This document shows, in pieces, positions 1 to 13,899 of a stretch of DNA of 64,000 nt. The notes under the pieces were generated by a model, which saw nothing but the letters and a program-made list of their open reading frames with translations, made no database searches and had not been told where the DNA came from. This stretch comes from Chamaecyparis obtusa (lineage: Eukaryota; Streptophyta; Pinopsida; Cupressales; Cupressaceae): contig BSBK01001872.1 of the NCBI GenBank assembly GCA_027943335.1, positions 231,501 to 295,500 of the forward strand, written 5' to 3'. How positions within the stretch are numbered: position 1 is the first letter of the stretch; each line of letters starts with the position of its first letter. Made by a program: the position numbers and the translations under genes.

Positions 1-3000
1 AAGAACATGGGATAAAGAGATAATTAAGTGCACCTAGAACCCCTTAGCATAATGGAATGGCAGAAAGGAGGAACATGATCATTCTTGAAATAGCACACAC
101 TATCATGATTGAAGGAAAGGTGGCGCACACCTATTGGAGAGATGTGGTCAATACTATAGTCTATACAATCAATAGAATTCAATTAAGGCCATGCATAGAC
201 AAGACACCTTATGAGCTATGGTTTGGTAATATACCTATAGTGAAATACTTCAGAATCTTTGGAAGAAAGTGCTATATCAAGAGAGATGAAGGAATTGGCA
301 AGTTTGATGCAAGAAGTGATGAAGGTATTTTTCTTGGTTACTCTACTAAAAGAAAAGCTTATAGATGTGTTAATTTGAGATTAAAGAAGATCATTGAAAG
401 TTCTCATGTTAATATTGATGAGAAGTTCATGATATAAGAAATATATCATGATTATGCACCTATAATTAAAGAACAACCTAGACCTGCTAGTAGTGAAGCA
501 GTTGTTGAAGAAATGTTTGACAGTATTGATGTTCTATTCAATGACCCTAAAACAAGTGAAGAAGAAATATAAAAGGTAGATGTGACAATCACACCTAATG
601 TTCCCAAATTCACATCTAGATACCATTCAAAGAAAGACACCATTAGAGATCAGAGCAGCAAAGTCATGACAAGATCAAAAGCAAAGAGTTCCATAGAAAA
701 TGAAGAGGTATGTTTACTATCAAAAATTGATTCCTTAAATGTTGAAGATACATGTAATGATTCAGATTGGCATAAAGAAATGAAAGAGGAGCTAGATCAG
801 ATATTTAAGAATGATACATGGGAATTGGTCCCTAGGCCTAGTGATAAAAATATAATTGGAACTAAGTGGATATTTAGAAACAAGATGAATGAAGATGGTA
901 CATTAGTAAGAAAAAAAGTAATTCACTAGTGTGTAAAGGGTATGCACAAAGAGAAGGAATTGATTATTCTGATACATTTTTTGCTATGAGTAGACTGGAA
1001 GTCATAAAGTTGTTTTTGGCCTATGCTACATTCAAGAACTTTAAGGTATACCAAATGGATGTTAAATCAACATTCTTGAATGGAGGGTTGAAGGAAGAAG
1101 TATACATTGAACAACCAGAAGGATTCATTTTATCAGAAAAACCTGATATGGTATGAAGATTGAGGAAAGCCCTCTATGGACTTAAGCAAGCCCCTAGAGC
1201 ATGGTATGAAAGACTTGATGGTTACCTAACTAAGATTGTTTTCAAGAAAGGAGCAACAGATTGTAACTTTTTCATAAGAGAAACATTTTATGGATGAATG
1301 TTAGTTTCTATATTTGTTGATAACATTATTTTTGGTGGAAATGACAAGCTCAGTGCTAAATTTTCTAAGGAGATGTTGATGCAGTCAAGGATGGTGGATC
1401 CAATGAAGGATAGTCCAAACCTTGTAGCCAATACAATTACATAGTGGAATACTCAACACAAAAAACAACACCATAAATGTTTCAAGTAATTTGCATTAAC
1501 ATGCCCAACTGTAAGGCCTTTCGGGTTAGGCCAATTACAAAATTATACAATTCTGCAAGATCCACAACCGGATCCAATACAATTTCAGCTAGTTTAGCTC
1601 TGAAGACAATCAGAAGCTGATGGAAAGCCCTAAGTTAGATCTAAACATGAGCTCGCAAGCCTCCAAGAAATCTCCTTATTTCCAAGTATGCAAACCCCTA
1701 GCTTTGCTACAAACAATTATCAAATTACAATCTGATTTGCAAGAACATCAAGAAATTTTCTACAACTTTGCTCTCAAGCTATGTATCTGGCATTCAGATC
1801 TGCTAAGTTGTCTAACTCTTGATCTCCCAATCTCCTTCTTTTCTTCTTGTCTCTAAACATCTACCCAAGCCCTCCTTAAATACTAATCATCAGCCACAAG
1901 TCAGCTCGATGAAACCCTAAACTCCCTAAAATAATTAATTAAATTCCATACAAGTCGGCTCACAAATGTATACAAACATTTAATTCTGCATGTTAGCCCA
2001 AGACAATGGCTACCAACAATTAATTCACCATGTTGGCTCAATAAATCACATAGAACTCTAGTCAGTAAGTCAGAACTACCAAGCAATAGTAAAATCACTG
2101 AGCATGCCAGGCATCACCAAGCACACAAGGCATCACCAAGCAATAGTGTCGACCGAGCACCGCAAGCATGACTAAGAAAAAATTTCACCGAGTACCAGAG
2201 ACTACCGAGTTCGTTTAGTGATCGAGCTTCCTTCAATGACTGAGACCATTGGTCAAGGCTACAACTGAGTAACATCAGCCAAAATACAAATACTCCATGT
2301 CATTTTACCGAGGAAACAAAATGCATTGCATTAACCTTGGATACCCTTGCATCGGATGCATAACAAATTTGAGATGAGCATGATTGGTCCTATCAAGTAC
2401 TTTTTAGGATTGAATTTGTAGCAAACAGACAAAGGTATATTCATAAATTAGAATAAGTATGTGAAAGGGATCTTGAAGACATTCAAGATGGATGATTGTA
2501 AGCCATTAAGTACCCCTATGATAACATGATGCAATCTTTCAAAGGAATATGATTCACCAATAGTGGACATAACCTTGTATAAATCTATTATTGGTAAACT
2601 TATATATCTTGCTCAAACCAGACCAAACATTTCCAATGCAATTGGTATTGTTGGAAGATGTGCAATAGAACCTAATAAAAGTCACCTCATTATAGTGAAA
2701 AGAATATTCAGATACTTGAATGGAACCTTAGACTATGGTTTATGGTATTCTAATTTAGAGAATGTAAAGCTTTAGGTATATACAGATGTAGATTGGGTAG
2801 GATGCATGGATGATAGAAAGAGTACCTCTAGAGGAGTTGTATTCCTTGGAAATAGACTTGTTACTTGGACAAGTAAAAAGTAGAATTGTATCTCTCAGTC
2901 AACAACAAAAGTAGAATATATAGCAACAGCATTGAATTGTTCCACAATTATGTGGATCAAGCAGATGATAAAAGATTTTGGCATTTAGATTGACTACCCT

Positions 3001-3249
3001 ATTATTATTCATTGTGATAACAATAGCACTATCAATATGTTAAAGAAGCATGTGATGCATGCAAAGACAAAACACATTGAGATAAAATATCACTTCCTAA
3101 GAGAGAAAGTTGCAGAGAAAGAAGTAATGGTGGATTATGTGAGTACAAAAGATCAGCTAGAAGACATATTCATAAAACCTTTACCTAAGGATACTTTTGA
3201 GTATCTCAGTGAAAAGATGGGAGTAATTCCCTTCCCTGAATCTGATTAG
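1..3249 (+). pseudogene. Ty1/copia pol remnant (integrase C-terminus, RT, RNase H)
   Basis: This is the 3' half of a copia polyprotein running off the left edge. Residues read from 57 are the end of the integrase core (NGMAERRN, then YWRDVVNTIVYTINR). From about 770 the reverse transcriptase begins (NDTWELVP, IGTKWIF), then QMDVKSTFLNG at about 1050, ALYGLKQAPRAWY at about 1170 and the catalytic FVDNIIF at about 1315, where the second Asp of the usual DD pair is Asn. RT resumes at 2360 after a solo LTR (IGPIKYFLGLN, TRPNISNA). RNase H follows (DWVGCMDDRKSTSRG, then HIEIKYHFLREKV, LEDIFIKPL). A frameshift lies near 925, and there are about ten in-frame stops, more TAG than TAA or TGA. It cannot encode a working polymerase. 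Confidence 0.93.
1377..2354 (-). mobile_element. Solo LTR of a Ty3/gypsy family
   Basis: This block interrupts the RT frame, which resumes immediately after it. It closely resembles the two LTRs at 17163-18092 and 20273-21204 (shared start TGA-CAGTCAAGGATGGTGG and a shared run of GAGCACC words). It is flanked by GATGT (1372-1376) and GATGC (2355-2359), a 5-bp target duplication with one mismatch. The terminal CA has become CG. With no internal sequence it is a solo LTR left by LTR-LTR recombination. The minus strand is assigned from the coding direction of the family member at 17163-21204. Confidence 0.85.
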
Positions 3250-3623
3250 AGATATCAGGAGTGCATCAGAACTTAGTGATTGATGAAAGGTGAACTACTC
3301 TACCTCAGGAGTAGTACCGGTGCTTAATGCTTTGGTGCCCTTTTCCATTGATGTCAAAGGGGGAGTAGTATATAGTCATGAAAAACATAAAAAGAAGGAA
3401 TATACATTAATAAAAAACAATTAGAAAGGGGGAGTAAAAATACAGTCATGGGAAGCAATACAGTTGAGGAAATGGAGAATATTAAAGAATATTAAAGCAA
3501 GTGGAGGATACTTCCTTGGGGGAGTTTTTGTTGAGGAAATGGAGAATGTTATGAAAGAATTGAACATTTGGATTGGTGGTTTTTTTCATTCCATATGTTG
3601 CCATCAATGCCAAAGGGTGAGAT
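3250..3623 (+). other. Copia 3' untranslated region and polypurine tract
   Basis: No gene is seen. The block holds three GGGGGAGT-like or AAAGGGTGAG purine tracts (about 3358, 3428 and 3611) and a direct repeat of GAGGAAATGGAGAAT (about 3466 and 3534). The last tract abuts the 3' LTR and is the likely second-strand primer site. The upstream ones look like duplicated copies of it. Confidence 0.6.
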
Positions 3624-4917
3624 TGTTGGAGATTTTCCAACAAAATAGATTGCTAACTGTATGTTTGTCATTGATGACAACATATGGTAAGTAGCATGTG
3701 TAGAATCTTGATGGAGAGATCCTTCAACATATGTTACATGGATATATCATATATGCAGAGGTTGATTCTAAGTGAAGACAATAATATAATTATGTATATC
3801 AACAAGTGTTCTTAATAAGTCCCATGAACAATTTTGTAGTTAACTAGCTATACAGTTGTAGTAGAGCCTTGCGCCATTATAGTTATGTTCTAGACATATG
3901 TATGATGTTAAGTTCATGAATGTAGAGTCAGATATGTAGTACAAATTGAGTTATGAAGTCTCTAGTTGACAGTCACAGCTTCTTGAGTTTATTTGGAAGA
4001 TCCGACAGAGTTTATATGATTTTAGTAGTCTCGCTTATCATCTCAGTATGCATGCTTGGATTTGTATTAAGAGAAGAGTTAAGAAGATTATGTTAAGAGT
4101 GCATGAGATAATTTGGCATGAGGAGAAAGTATCAGTTAAATTGCTAGAGCTGACAGTGTGAAGAGTCGCGTCTACTCATATGGAGTTGAGTGATCTTAAT
4201 TTATGTTGCGTGCTTAGTAGAGCTGACTAAGGTATTATTGGAGAGTTGTTTTGTTTCTCTAATATGATTTCAAGATGGTTCTAACATGACAACTTGATCA
4301 TTTCATTTAGAGGAAAGATATTTAATAGCAGTCATTTTTATTGACAAGTATGGTTCAGAGTTGAAAGAAGAGCAGAGCAGAGAGTGCAAAGTGTTGAGCC
4401 ATCAGAAGAAGGTCTATGTGACATAATAAAGAGTGTATGCTATTCATTGGAACTGATCAAGATAGTAGGTCTATGCTCATTTCACCAAGATCTAGATATA
4501 GTGTATATCTATTAAATTGAAGGTTGCAGCCTTCACCCCTTTGAGTAGTGTGCTCTTGGATAGTGCGTCCTCACCCCTAACAGGGTTAATTGTAAAAGAC
4601 TCCTAATATGGTCTGACCCTTGATTAGGTCACTGTACTTAATGCATTGTAAAGAACAACTCCTAACATGGTTGTAAGGTCTTATAACAATGATCACAATA
4701 CAGTAGTGTAGTTCTTAGTGGGTGTCAATTCCCATCGGGTTTTTTACCTATCTGGGTTCCCCCGTAATCAAAATCTTGGTGTTGTGCTAAGTATTCTTTC
4801 ATTGTGTTTATGCTTAATGTTATCACATACTTAATTGGATAAATAATTTAAACTTGTAGATAACTGATTCACCCCCCTTCCCCCTCTCTTAGTTATATGT
4901 TGGGACTATTCCTAACA
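3624..4917 (+). repeat. 3' LTR of the first copia element
   Basis: The LTR starts TGTTGGAGAT directly after a polypurine tract and ends TATTCCTAACA. This gives TG...CA ends and a length of about 1.29 kb, close to the 1.26-kb LTR at 40342-41603, whose ends are the same in the opposite orientation. The two belong to related families. No matching 5' LTR is in the window. Confidence 0.8.
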
Positions 4918-5597
4918 CAACCTTTTGCATCAAAAGAAACAAAGTAACCACTATCACAAATTTGACTTACACTTAAGAGATTATGTTTCAATCCCTCAAC
5001 ATAATACACATCATGTACAAGAGTATCTTTGTTCAAGTAGACAAATCCATGTCCTTTAATATAAGAACCAAATTTATCACCAAATCTAAGAAAAGCACCT
5101 TCAAAGTCTTCTAGAGAATCAAATTTAGTTTTACTATTAGTCATGTGGTGTGAAAAAACACTGCCCAACACCCAAGTGGCAGTTTTATTTGCAAACAAAG
5201 TAGTTTAAACCAATAGAGACTTTTCAACATGAACCACCTTAGGTTTCCAAACCTGAAATGGTTTTCTATTCATTTTGCACTGATTTGCAACTTTGTGTCC
5301 ATAATGAAAACATTTATAACATCTCACAACCCTTTGAAAACCATAAGATTGTATATGTTCAAATATTGGTGTAATCCTTTTTGATGAAAATTTATAATTA
5401 CTAGCTTTATGTCCAAGGAATTATAACAAAAATAATAACCATGTAAAACAAACCAAATTGAGAAACCTGATTGATAGAATTATAATTTTGTTTTGATGTT
5501 TCCCACTTTACAAATGCAAAACCAGTTAGGTCCTTATACCTCTTTTGAAAAGTGTTCTCATATTTCTCATTCTGCTTTTGCAATGAATTAATTTGAT
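4918..5597 (-). pseudogene. Copia gag zinc knuckle / protease fragment
   Basis: On the minus strand a knuckle-like CYKCFHYGHKVANQC (about 5285-5330, one residue longer than CX2CX4HX4C before the last Cys) is followed by the protease region (TWVLGSVFSHHMT, 5150-5190, with the catalytic DSG changed to LGS). The pre-integrase segment follows (DVYYVEGLKHNLLSVSQIC, 4945-5000). The fragment is cut on the left by the LTR ending at 4917 and on the right by a poly-T tract. It is therefore probably part of the older element into which the first copia inserted. It is inactive. Confidence 0.8.
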
Positions 5598-6110
5598 GCT
5601 CCTTTTTTTTTTTGATCGGTAAAAGGCCGAAGCCCTAAATTTTATTAATATTTAAATTAATTTTTTTTACAAAATAACCCCGCTCAATGCGTGCGCTAGT
5701 AGCAAATAGCGGGGTCAAGAAAACCTCCAACTATGCCCAGGACTATAAGTCTTGATACTAATACAAAATTTACATGGGCATACCCACGACTCGATATCTG
5801 TCGAGATTTGTCCAAAATACACAGTTTCCATGGGCATACCCACCACTCGATAGTTATCGAGGATTGTCAAAATAATGATACAATTTAATTACAATGATAA
5901 AATATGTATACAACTCTTGTTTAATACAGTTGGAATACCAACATCTGGTCCTACTCCTTCGAAAGGAAGTTGTACTTGGCACCAGATTGATAATATCCTC
6001 TTGAAATGAGAAACAAAATTCTTCCAAACCAAATGGTTAAAAATCAAAAGGATATTTAAGACGTATCAAATATAAATTAAAAATAAAATCTTGCATCTTT
6101 GCATTGTTAC
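5598..6110 (-). repeat. Poly-T-led retroposon tail (probable LINE or SINE 3' end)
   Basis: An 11-base T run is followed by GATCGGTAAAAGGCC. Read on the minus strand this is a 3' end finishing in a poly-A tail, as in non-LTR retroposons. Inside are two copies of a roughly 55-bp unit containing ATGGGCATACCCAC and a CTCGATA...TCGAG hairpin (about 5775 and 5830). No coding is visible, so the LINE or SINE assignment is inference. The right edge is not clear. Confidence 0.4.
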
Positions 6111-6169
6111 CTTTCTCTGGATGATGAGCATTTTGGATGCCTAGCTTATTGTATAAAAATATAAATACC

Positions 6170-7913
<1,744 letters not shown>

Positions 7914-8759
7914 GAATATAAAAATGTCTAGGCATAAATGAATTCCTCCCCTAGACTAGAGATATCCATCTATAAGATCCCATACCTTATTACCTTATTA
8001 ATAGAGCATTCTATATTTATAGGTAAGAAGACTCTCAACAAATTTACTAGTTGTGACCCTGTCTTAAACAGGGCTAGTCGGCTTCATAATCTGAAGAAAG
8101 GAAGAAGGAAGATTTACTGTAATGTTACCCTTATTGTTCTTATGAATATTTTAGGGTCTTTAATACTCCATTTATAATGAGAATCGATGAGTAACAAAGT
8201 GCTAAGTAATTCCATTTACATCTATATAAACAAGTTGCGGTTCCTCTTCTGTACTAGCCAGATACCAACTTGTGTATATAGCATCAAGCATCAAAATAAG
8301 AGGTGCATAGATAGCCAAAGTAACCCGAGTAGTTATTCCAAGAATTTATTATCTTCAAAGTTATTCAAAGTTATTGATATCTTTCAATTAATATCATAGC
8401 CTCGTGATTATCATTGGTGCTCCCAAAATTTTAAGCATATGACTAATTATAGCCTTGTTAGAGACTAAAGGAAAATTGCACAATAATATCTATGTTTGAA
8501 ATTGCAATCCATACACCAACATACCATATATATGCAACAGTATATTAGTATTTCTACATATTACCATAGAGGCATTCCCGCTATAACATACTACAGTACT
8601 ATATTTAGGATTTAAGTATCAGATATATCCCTTTAAACTATGCTTAAAGACCAGGAGTATCAAACTTGCTTTAGTTGATCTCTAACTTACTAGATAGAGT
8701 AAAGCATATATACACCTAAGAATGTATCAACTAACAAAAAACCTAAACCAGCTCTATTA
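7914..8759. other. No gene recognised
   Basis: AT-rich DNA. One minus-strand frame continues from the relic at 8760-9540, but its stop codons are as frequent as chance predicts at this composition. No repeat ends or RNA genes were seen. Confidence 0.5.
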
Positions 8760-9540
8760 ATCACTGTTCTTTTGCACAATTGTGCATTTCCAAGTGTTTT
8801 CACCTTTGATCATCACCACTATGCACTCTAGCTCCTCCATGCCTTTCTTGTATCGCCTGGTACATCTAGGCACTTATGTTGCCATGATATGAAGGTTTTC
8901 AGGAACATTATTATCGAGATACTCAGGGATGTCAAAACCTTCCTCTCTCTAGTAATTAAGGAGCCATTTTAATTCAACTTCTGCTTCCAAAACTTCTTTA
9001 TATAGAAATTTAATGTTTCTGACCATATTAAGCTAGTGTTTGTCAAAACACTCTTCATCCTTGAAGGTCATCAATAAAATTCTTTGGGACTGAGGAATCC
9101 TATCCAGTTCATCCAATTTGATCTACATAGTTACTTCCAGATGTGGAATGGTAAGGTTGTGGTCTACATAGTGCACCATATTTTCTAGTCCTCCAAGGTG
9201 ATCCTCGACAAAAATATCTTTTTCTACCTTGATGATATCTTCTTTATTATTTATAATACCACCATTAATTTTGTAAGTGAATACATTGTTGAAAAACTGG
9301 TCTTCGATATATTTCTCCACTACTCTTCTAGTTGAATCCGGTAGAGGAATCAAAAGTTGATTCCATCTTTCTAGAAAGATAAGTCCTCTAAAGGCCATAG
9401 CCCAGTCGCTCTTGGTGTAAAATGTGATAAGTTTAGTTTCCATGATTTGTCCCTTAAGGAACTCCTTGCCAAAATACCTGTATATATGCAATTCAATTCG
9501 TGCTTTCTAGAATAGACCATAGTCTACATTCTGTGTATTA
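8760..9540 (-). pseudogene. Unrecognised decayed coding region
   Basis: One minus-strand frame reads through about 260 codons with only a handful of stops. It includes 122 uninterrupted codons (9491-9123), in DNA where chance would give a stop about every 14 codons. The predicted residues look like protein and not low complexity: an N-terminal part with YRYFGKEFLKG and SDWAMAFRGLIFLERWNQ, a middle part rich in Asp/Glu/Lys (KVEKDIFVEDHLGG), then LDELDRIPQSQRILL and a C-terminal REEGFDIPEYLDNN. The longest stretch begins at a TTG, so no true start is known, and the frame appears to enter from further right. I do not recognise the family. It may be an unusual extra frame of a retroelement or an old gene fragment. 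Confidence 0.35.
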
Positions 9541-10389
9541 GACTTCTACTGCTGTCTAAAACTAATATTCTAGAAAGTACCTTAAACTGCAAGTATATCA
9601 TCTCCTTACATAATTATCATTTAGTGGTTTTCCTTAATCCTAAGCATGTAGTTGATATTCCTGATAGAGGATCATATGAATCACATGTGGTATAAAGTCC
9701 TATCATAGATAATTATGGATAAGAGCAAATGAGCTCTTCTCATATTTTAATCTCCATTTACCATAATGAGTGCTATTGTATAAAAATCTTATCATTACTA
9801 GAACAATCCATTTTTAGATTGTGCTATGTTAATGATAAGGGCTAGAAGGAGCTTATGATTGAATACAACATGTCACTTCTCCAAAGAGTCGAGCTCAAAA
9901 TGTGTCTATATTCCTGAGTAAGATCATGTTGATTCTTGGTTAATAATCATTACAATTGAGGGGTTTATTAAACCAAAAAAGGGGATAGCAATGATTAGAG
10001 GTTAATGACAGGGGTGATTAAAACAAGATATATAGGGATATATTTTAATCCTATTGATAGTATTATTCTAAGACAAAATTATTAATAACCATATTATAAA
10101 ATTAAAAAACCTTACTATGAAGGGTCTTATATTTCTTTAAATGCTATTAAAATTATTTGAAATATTAAAGTTAATGAGAAGTGTGTTATATTGTCAATCT
10201 TAGTTAAATTAACATTATTAATTTCTTACTCTATATTGCTATTCTATAAGAACACTAATTCTATTTCTAGATTTAATTATTGTTTAAACCATTACTAATA
10301 TCTGAATTGTTAATTAATTTCTATGGGTTGAGAGATCAAGTAGAAGGTTGCACTATTAAAATTAATGTACAGTAAGATCTTATCTGATA
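9541..10389. other. No gene recognised
   Basis: AT-rich intergenic DNA between the relic on the left and the LINE on the right. The LINE's 3' end should lie near its right edge, but no clear poly-T tract marks it. Confidence 0.5.
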
Positions 10390-10429
10390 AACTAGCATAC
10401 ATCAATAAACTTAATCTTTGGAGTTAAGT

Positions 10430-10960
10430 TTAGACATACTGATCCAATAGTATAACTCCATTTGCTCCTTGATTTGCTAACATATCTGCTGATGTATTGC
10501 CTTCCCTATATGTATGTTTGATTTCATATTCGAGTATATTCTCCAAGATTTGACTAATTTCTTCTATTTTCAAATTTAGAGTCCAGTTTGGTGTCTTTTT
10601 AGTTCGTATAGCGTTAATGACAATTTGTGAATCCCCTTCTATGATTAATTTTGAAATGTTGAGTTTCTTACATATTTTTAGGTCTTCTAGTGCTGCTTTA
10701 CATTCTACCATGTTGTTCATGGCGGGGTTAATGGGCCTAGAGAATTTGGCGATAACCTCTTCTTTCCAATTTCTAATAATCCCCCCAATACCTGCTATAT
10801 TGGGGTTCCCTCTAGATGCCCCATCGAAGTTAAATTTGTACCACCCCTCCTTTGGAGGGATCCATTTGCATGTAGCTCTGTCTGCTTTCGTTTTGGAACC
10901 CCCTTTGCCATATAAGGGTGGAATATCTAATTTAGGCCATATTATCCTGATTTTATTATG
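10430..10960 (-). pseudogene. LINE RNase H domain
   Basis: The C-terminal domain reads YKFNFDGASRGNPNIAGIGG (catalytic Asp), NNMVECKAALEDL (Glu), IIEGDSQIVINAI (Asp) and YREGNTSADMLANQGA (Asp), so the four metal-binding acidic positions are all present. Plant L1 lineages are known to have acquired such a domain. It would degrade the RNA strand after target-primed reverse transcription. The frame is nearly intact. Its end at 10430 is the likely end of ORF2. Confidence 0.88.
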
Positions 10961-11242
10961 CTAGCTTTTAAAAGATTCCTCATAGCATAGTTGGTCTCTG
11001 AGTTTACTATTAATAATTTCAATAATAGATGTTTCTATTTTATTGATGATAGTTTTCCACTCTAGTTTTTGACCTGTGAAAATCCGTTTGTTACGGGATT
11101 TCCAAACTTGCCAAACTAAAATGGAGGGAGAGATAGTCCATATAACTTTATATAAGTTGTCTTTGTAAAGGACTGGCCATGCTTTAAGTGAACTTAATAG
11201 ATCAGGTTGGAGAGTGGATTTCCACCCGAGACATTGTTGTAA

Positions 11243-12079
11243 CTAGCTCCAATAGTGTTGTGTAAAGGTACAGTTAAGGAGAAGGTGGTTAACATCCTCT
11301 ATCTGATTCTCACACAAGGGGCATCTAGATGGCCCTTCGAAACCCAATTTATTGAGTCTATCTGCTGTTAGAATTTTATTTTGCATAGCTGCCCATAAAA
11401 ACATTCTGGCCTTAGGAAGACATGTTTTATTCCAGCAAACGTTCAGGGGCATATCTAAATTATCCATGTTATTTTCCAAAACTATTGATTTATATCCCTC
11501 CTTAACAGAGTAATCTCCATTGTTTGAACCTACCCATATTAGTTTGTCTGTTCTATTTTTGTAAGATATCTCTCTATCCTTGAGAATAACCAAAAGTTTC
11601 TACCTCTCTAGGCTTGCTGAGGACACGCTATCTATATTTTTCTAGGTTGCTTCTTCTTCTTGCATAAGCAATCTTTAAGATATACACCTATAGAGTTCTT
11701 ACATTCTTCCATAAAAACTCGAGAGAAACCCAACTTATTTAGGGGAGGTAGGCCAGCCCAGGAGTCATCCTAGAATAGAGCCTTATCCCCTTGACCTATG
11801 TCCCAAGTGAGGTATTTACTAATAATCCCTCTACATTCCTTTATAAAGTTCCAAATCTAAGAGCCTTTTACATGTGAGTGGGCCCTAAAAATATTAATAG
11901 GGTCCACATCGAGGATGTATTTATGTAATAATATTGAGGCCCATTTACTATTTGATTCCTTATATAGCCTCCAGATGAGTTTTGCACCTAATGCTTGGTT
12001 CTACCACTGTAGATTTTTAATACCCAGACCACCCTTGGAGATTGGTTTACGAAGGGTATCCCATTTAATAAGGGCTAAT
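11243..12079 (-). pseudogene. LINE post-RT region with zf-RVT domain
   Basis: After the RT come SKGGLGIKNLQW (about 12035) and, in 11593-11243, KEGYKSIV, WNKTCLPKARMFLWAA and the cysteine/histidine cluster CPLCENQIEDVNHLLLNC. This is the zinc-binding reverse transcriptase region found between RT and RNase H in plant L1 elements. All expected Cys and His residues are present in the final cluster. Several TAG and other stops lie in the first half. Confidence 0.85.
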
Positions 12080-13899
12080 TTTTAATCTTTTGTTGGGCCT
12101 TGCCAGTAGAAATCTCTAAACATTTTATCTAGACTCTTTTTAATGTTAGTCGGGAGGGGGAGAACTGACATATGATATGTGGGGATGGCTGGAAGTACTG
12201 ATTTAATCATTGTCATCCTACCTACTTTTGTGAGCCATCTTCCTTTCCACGAGCTTTTTTTGTTTTGAATTTTAGTGAGCAGTTGTTGCCAAAGCTTGGA
12301 GGAAAGAAGACCTTTGTCCAAGTCAATTCCCAAACACTTAAAAGGGAATTTGCCAATTTTGTACCCCAATGTGTTACAAATTTTCTTTTCCAATTTCGGT
12401 GAGGTATTGATAAAGAAAATGTCAGACTTAGTGGGATTAACTTGTTGTCCTGAGGCCTTCACATAAAGATTTAGGATGTCCTTAAAGGCTTTAGCTTCTT
12501 GACAATTAGTTAAACCTGAGAGAATCATGTCATCCACAAATTGTTGATGTGTAATATTCGGGACATTTTCAGATGCCTTTAATCCTGTGATTTTACCTTC
12601 CAAGTGTTTCTTGGTAATCGCTCTACCTAGCACTTCTGCCATAATAACATAAAGGAAAGGGCATAGAGGGTCTCCTTGCCTAATGTCTCTAGAAATACTA
12701 AAAAAATCTTCTGGGGTGCCATTGATAAGAATCAAGATTTTAGGGGTGGAGATACAATTGAAAATAAGATTGATCCATTGTTTGGAGAAGCCAAAGGCTT
12801 CCAGGCATTTACAGAGGAACCTCCAATCTACTTTCTCATAGGCTTTTTGGATGTCGATTTTAATGAGCATACTCGAGTCCTTAGTTAATTGAGCAGTGTG
12901 TACTACTTCTTGGGCTATAATAATACCATCTAGGATTGATCTATTTGCAACAAAGCCCATCTGTTCTGCTGAGATAATAGTGGGGAGGAGCATTTTGAGT
13001 CTATTAGCCACACATTTTGATAGAATCTTATAAATGGTGTTGCAGAGAGATGTAGGCCAGAAATCCCGTAGATCTATACATTAATTTTTCTTAGGGATTA
13101 ATGTGAAGAAAGTGTTATTTATTTTGTTTAATACGGAGCCTGAATTTCTAGTTGCTTCTACTACTTGCCAAACTTCATCACCAACAAAATGCCATCATTT
13201 TTGAAAAAAGCTTGCTTGAAACCCATATGGACCCGGGGCTTTATCTAGATGAAGTTGGAATACCGTTGGTCTGACTTCATCTATGGATAATTTATTATTA
13301 ATCATCTTGTTGTCAGCATCCAAGATCAACTTTGGGATAGCTTTAGATTTCATTTTGAGCTTTGAGGTCAACCGCTTCTGTATTATTGAGAAGGGATTGG
13401 TAATATTGAGTGAGAAGGGCTGATATCTGATTTGGGTCTTCAATGACTTGACCCTCATCATTCTTAATTTTAGAGATTCTATTAATGCTTCTTTTAAAAT
13501 TAGTGGTATTATGGAAAATTTTTGTGTTGCTATCTCCTTCCTTAAGCCAAGATTCTCTAGATTTTTGTTTCCAAAAGATCTCTTCTTTAAGTAAAATTGT
13601 GTTATATTTAGCCATAAGTTCTTTTTCTTTAAGGTAGCTAGACTTGTTCATACCTTGAGCTATTACTATATTATTGAGATCACCTAATTCTTGTTCTATT
13701 TGTATTTTCTCTTCAAAGATATTATTAAATTTATTCTTATTCCATTCTAGAGCTTTGTTTTTTATAATTTTAAGTTTTGCCATTAAACTATACATTTTAG
13801 ATCCTTCTATCGATACTTGTTTCCACCATTGCTCCAAGAGGTTGATAAATTTTGGATTTTGAAACCACATAAAATCAAATTTAAAGGAGTTTCTGGATG
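12080..13899 (-). pseudogene. LINE reverse transcriptase domain
   Basis: The upstream linker reads MWFQNPKFINLLEQWW (13870), then DKAPGPYGFQASFFQK (13240), then SLCNTIYKILSKCVANRLK. An open stretch of 309 codons (13011-12082) carries GFVANRSILDGIIIAQEV, the first catalytic Asp in KIDIQKAYEKVDW, RQGDPLCPFLYVI, the catalytic FVDDM in place of the usual FADD, and FPFKCLGIDL. The order is that of plant L1 elements. At least two frameshifts lie upstream. This is the best preserved part of the element. Confidence 0.93.

Noticed and set aside
7920..8759. Extension of the 8760-9540 relic to a single frame of 550 codons
   Set aside because: About 21 stops in 277 codons is what chance gives at this AT content, so only the right-hand part is supported.
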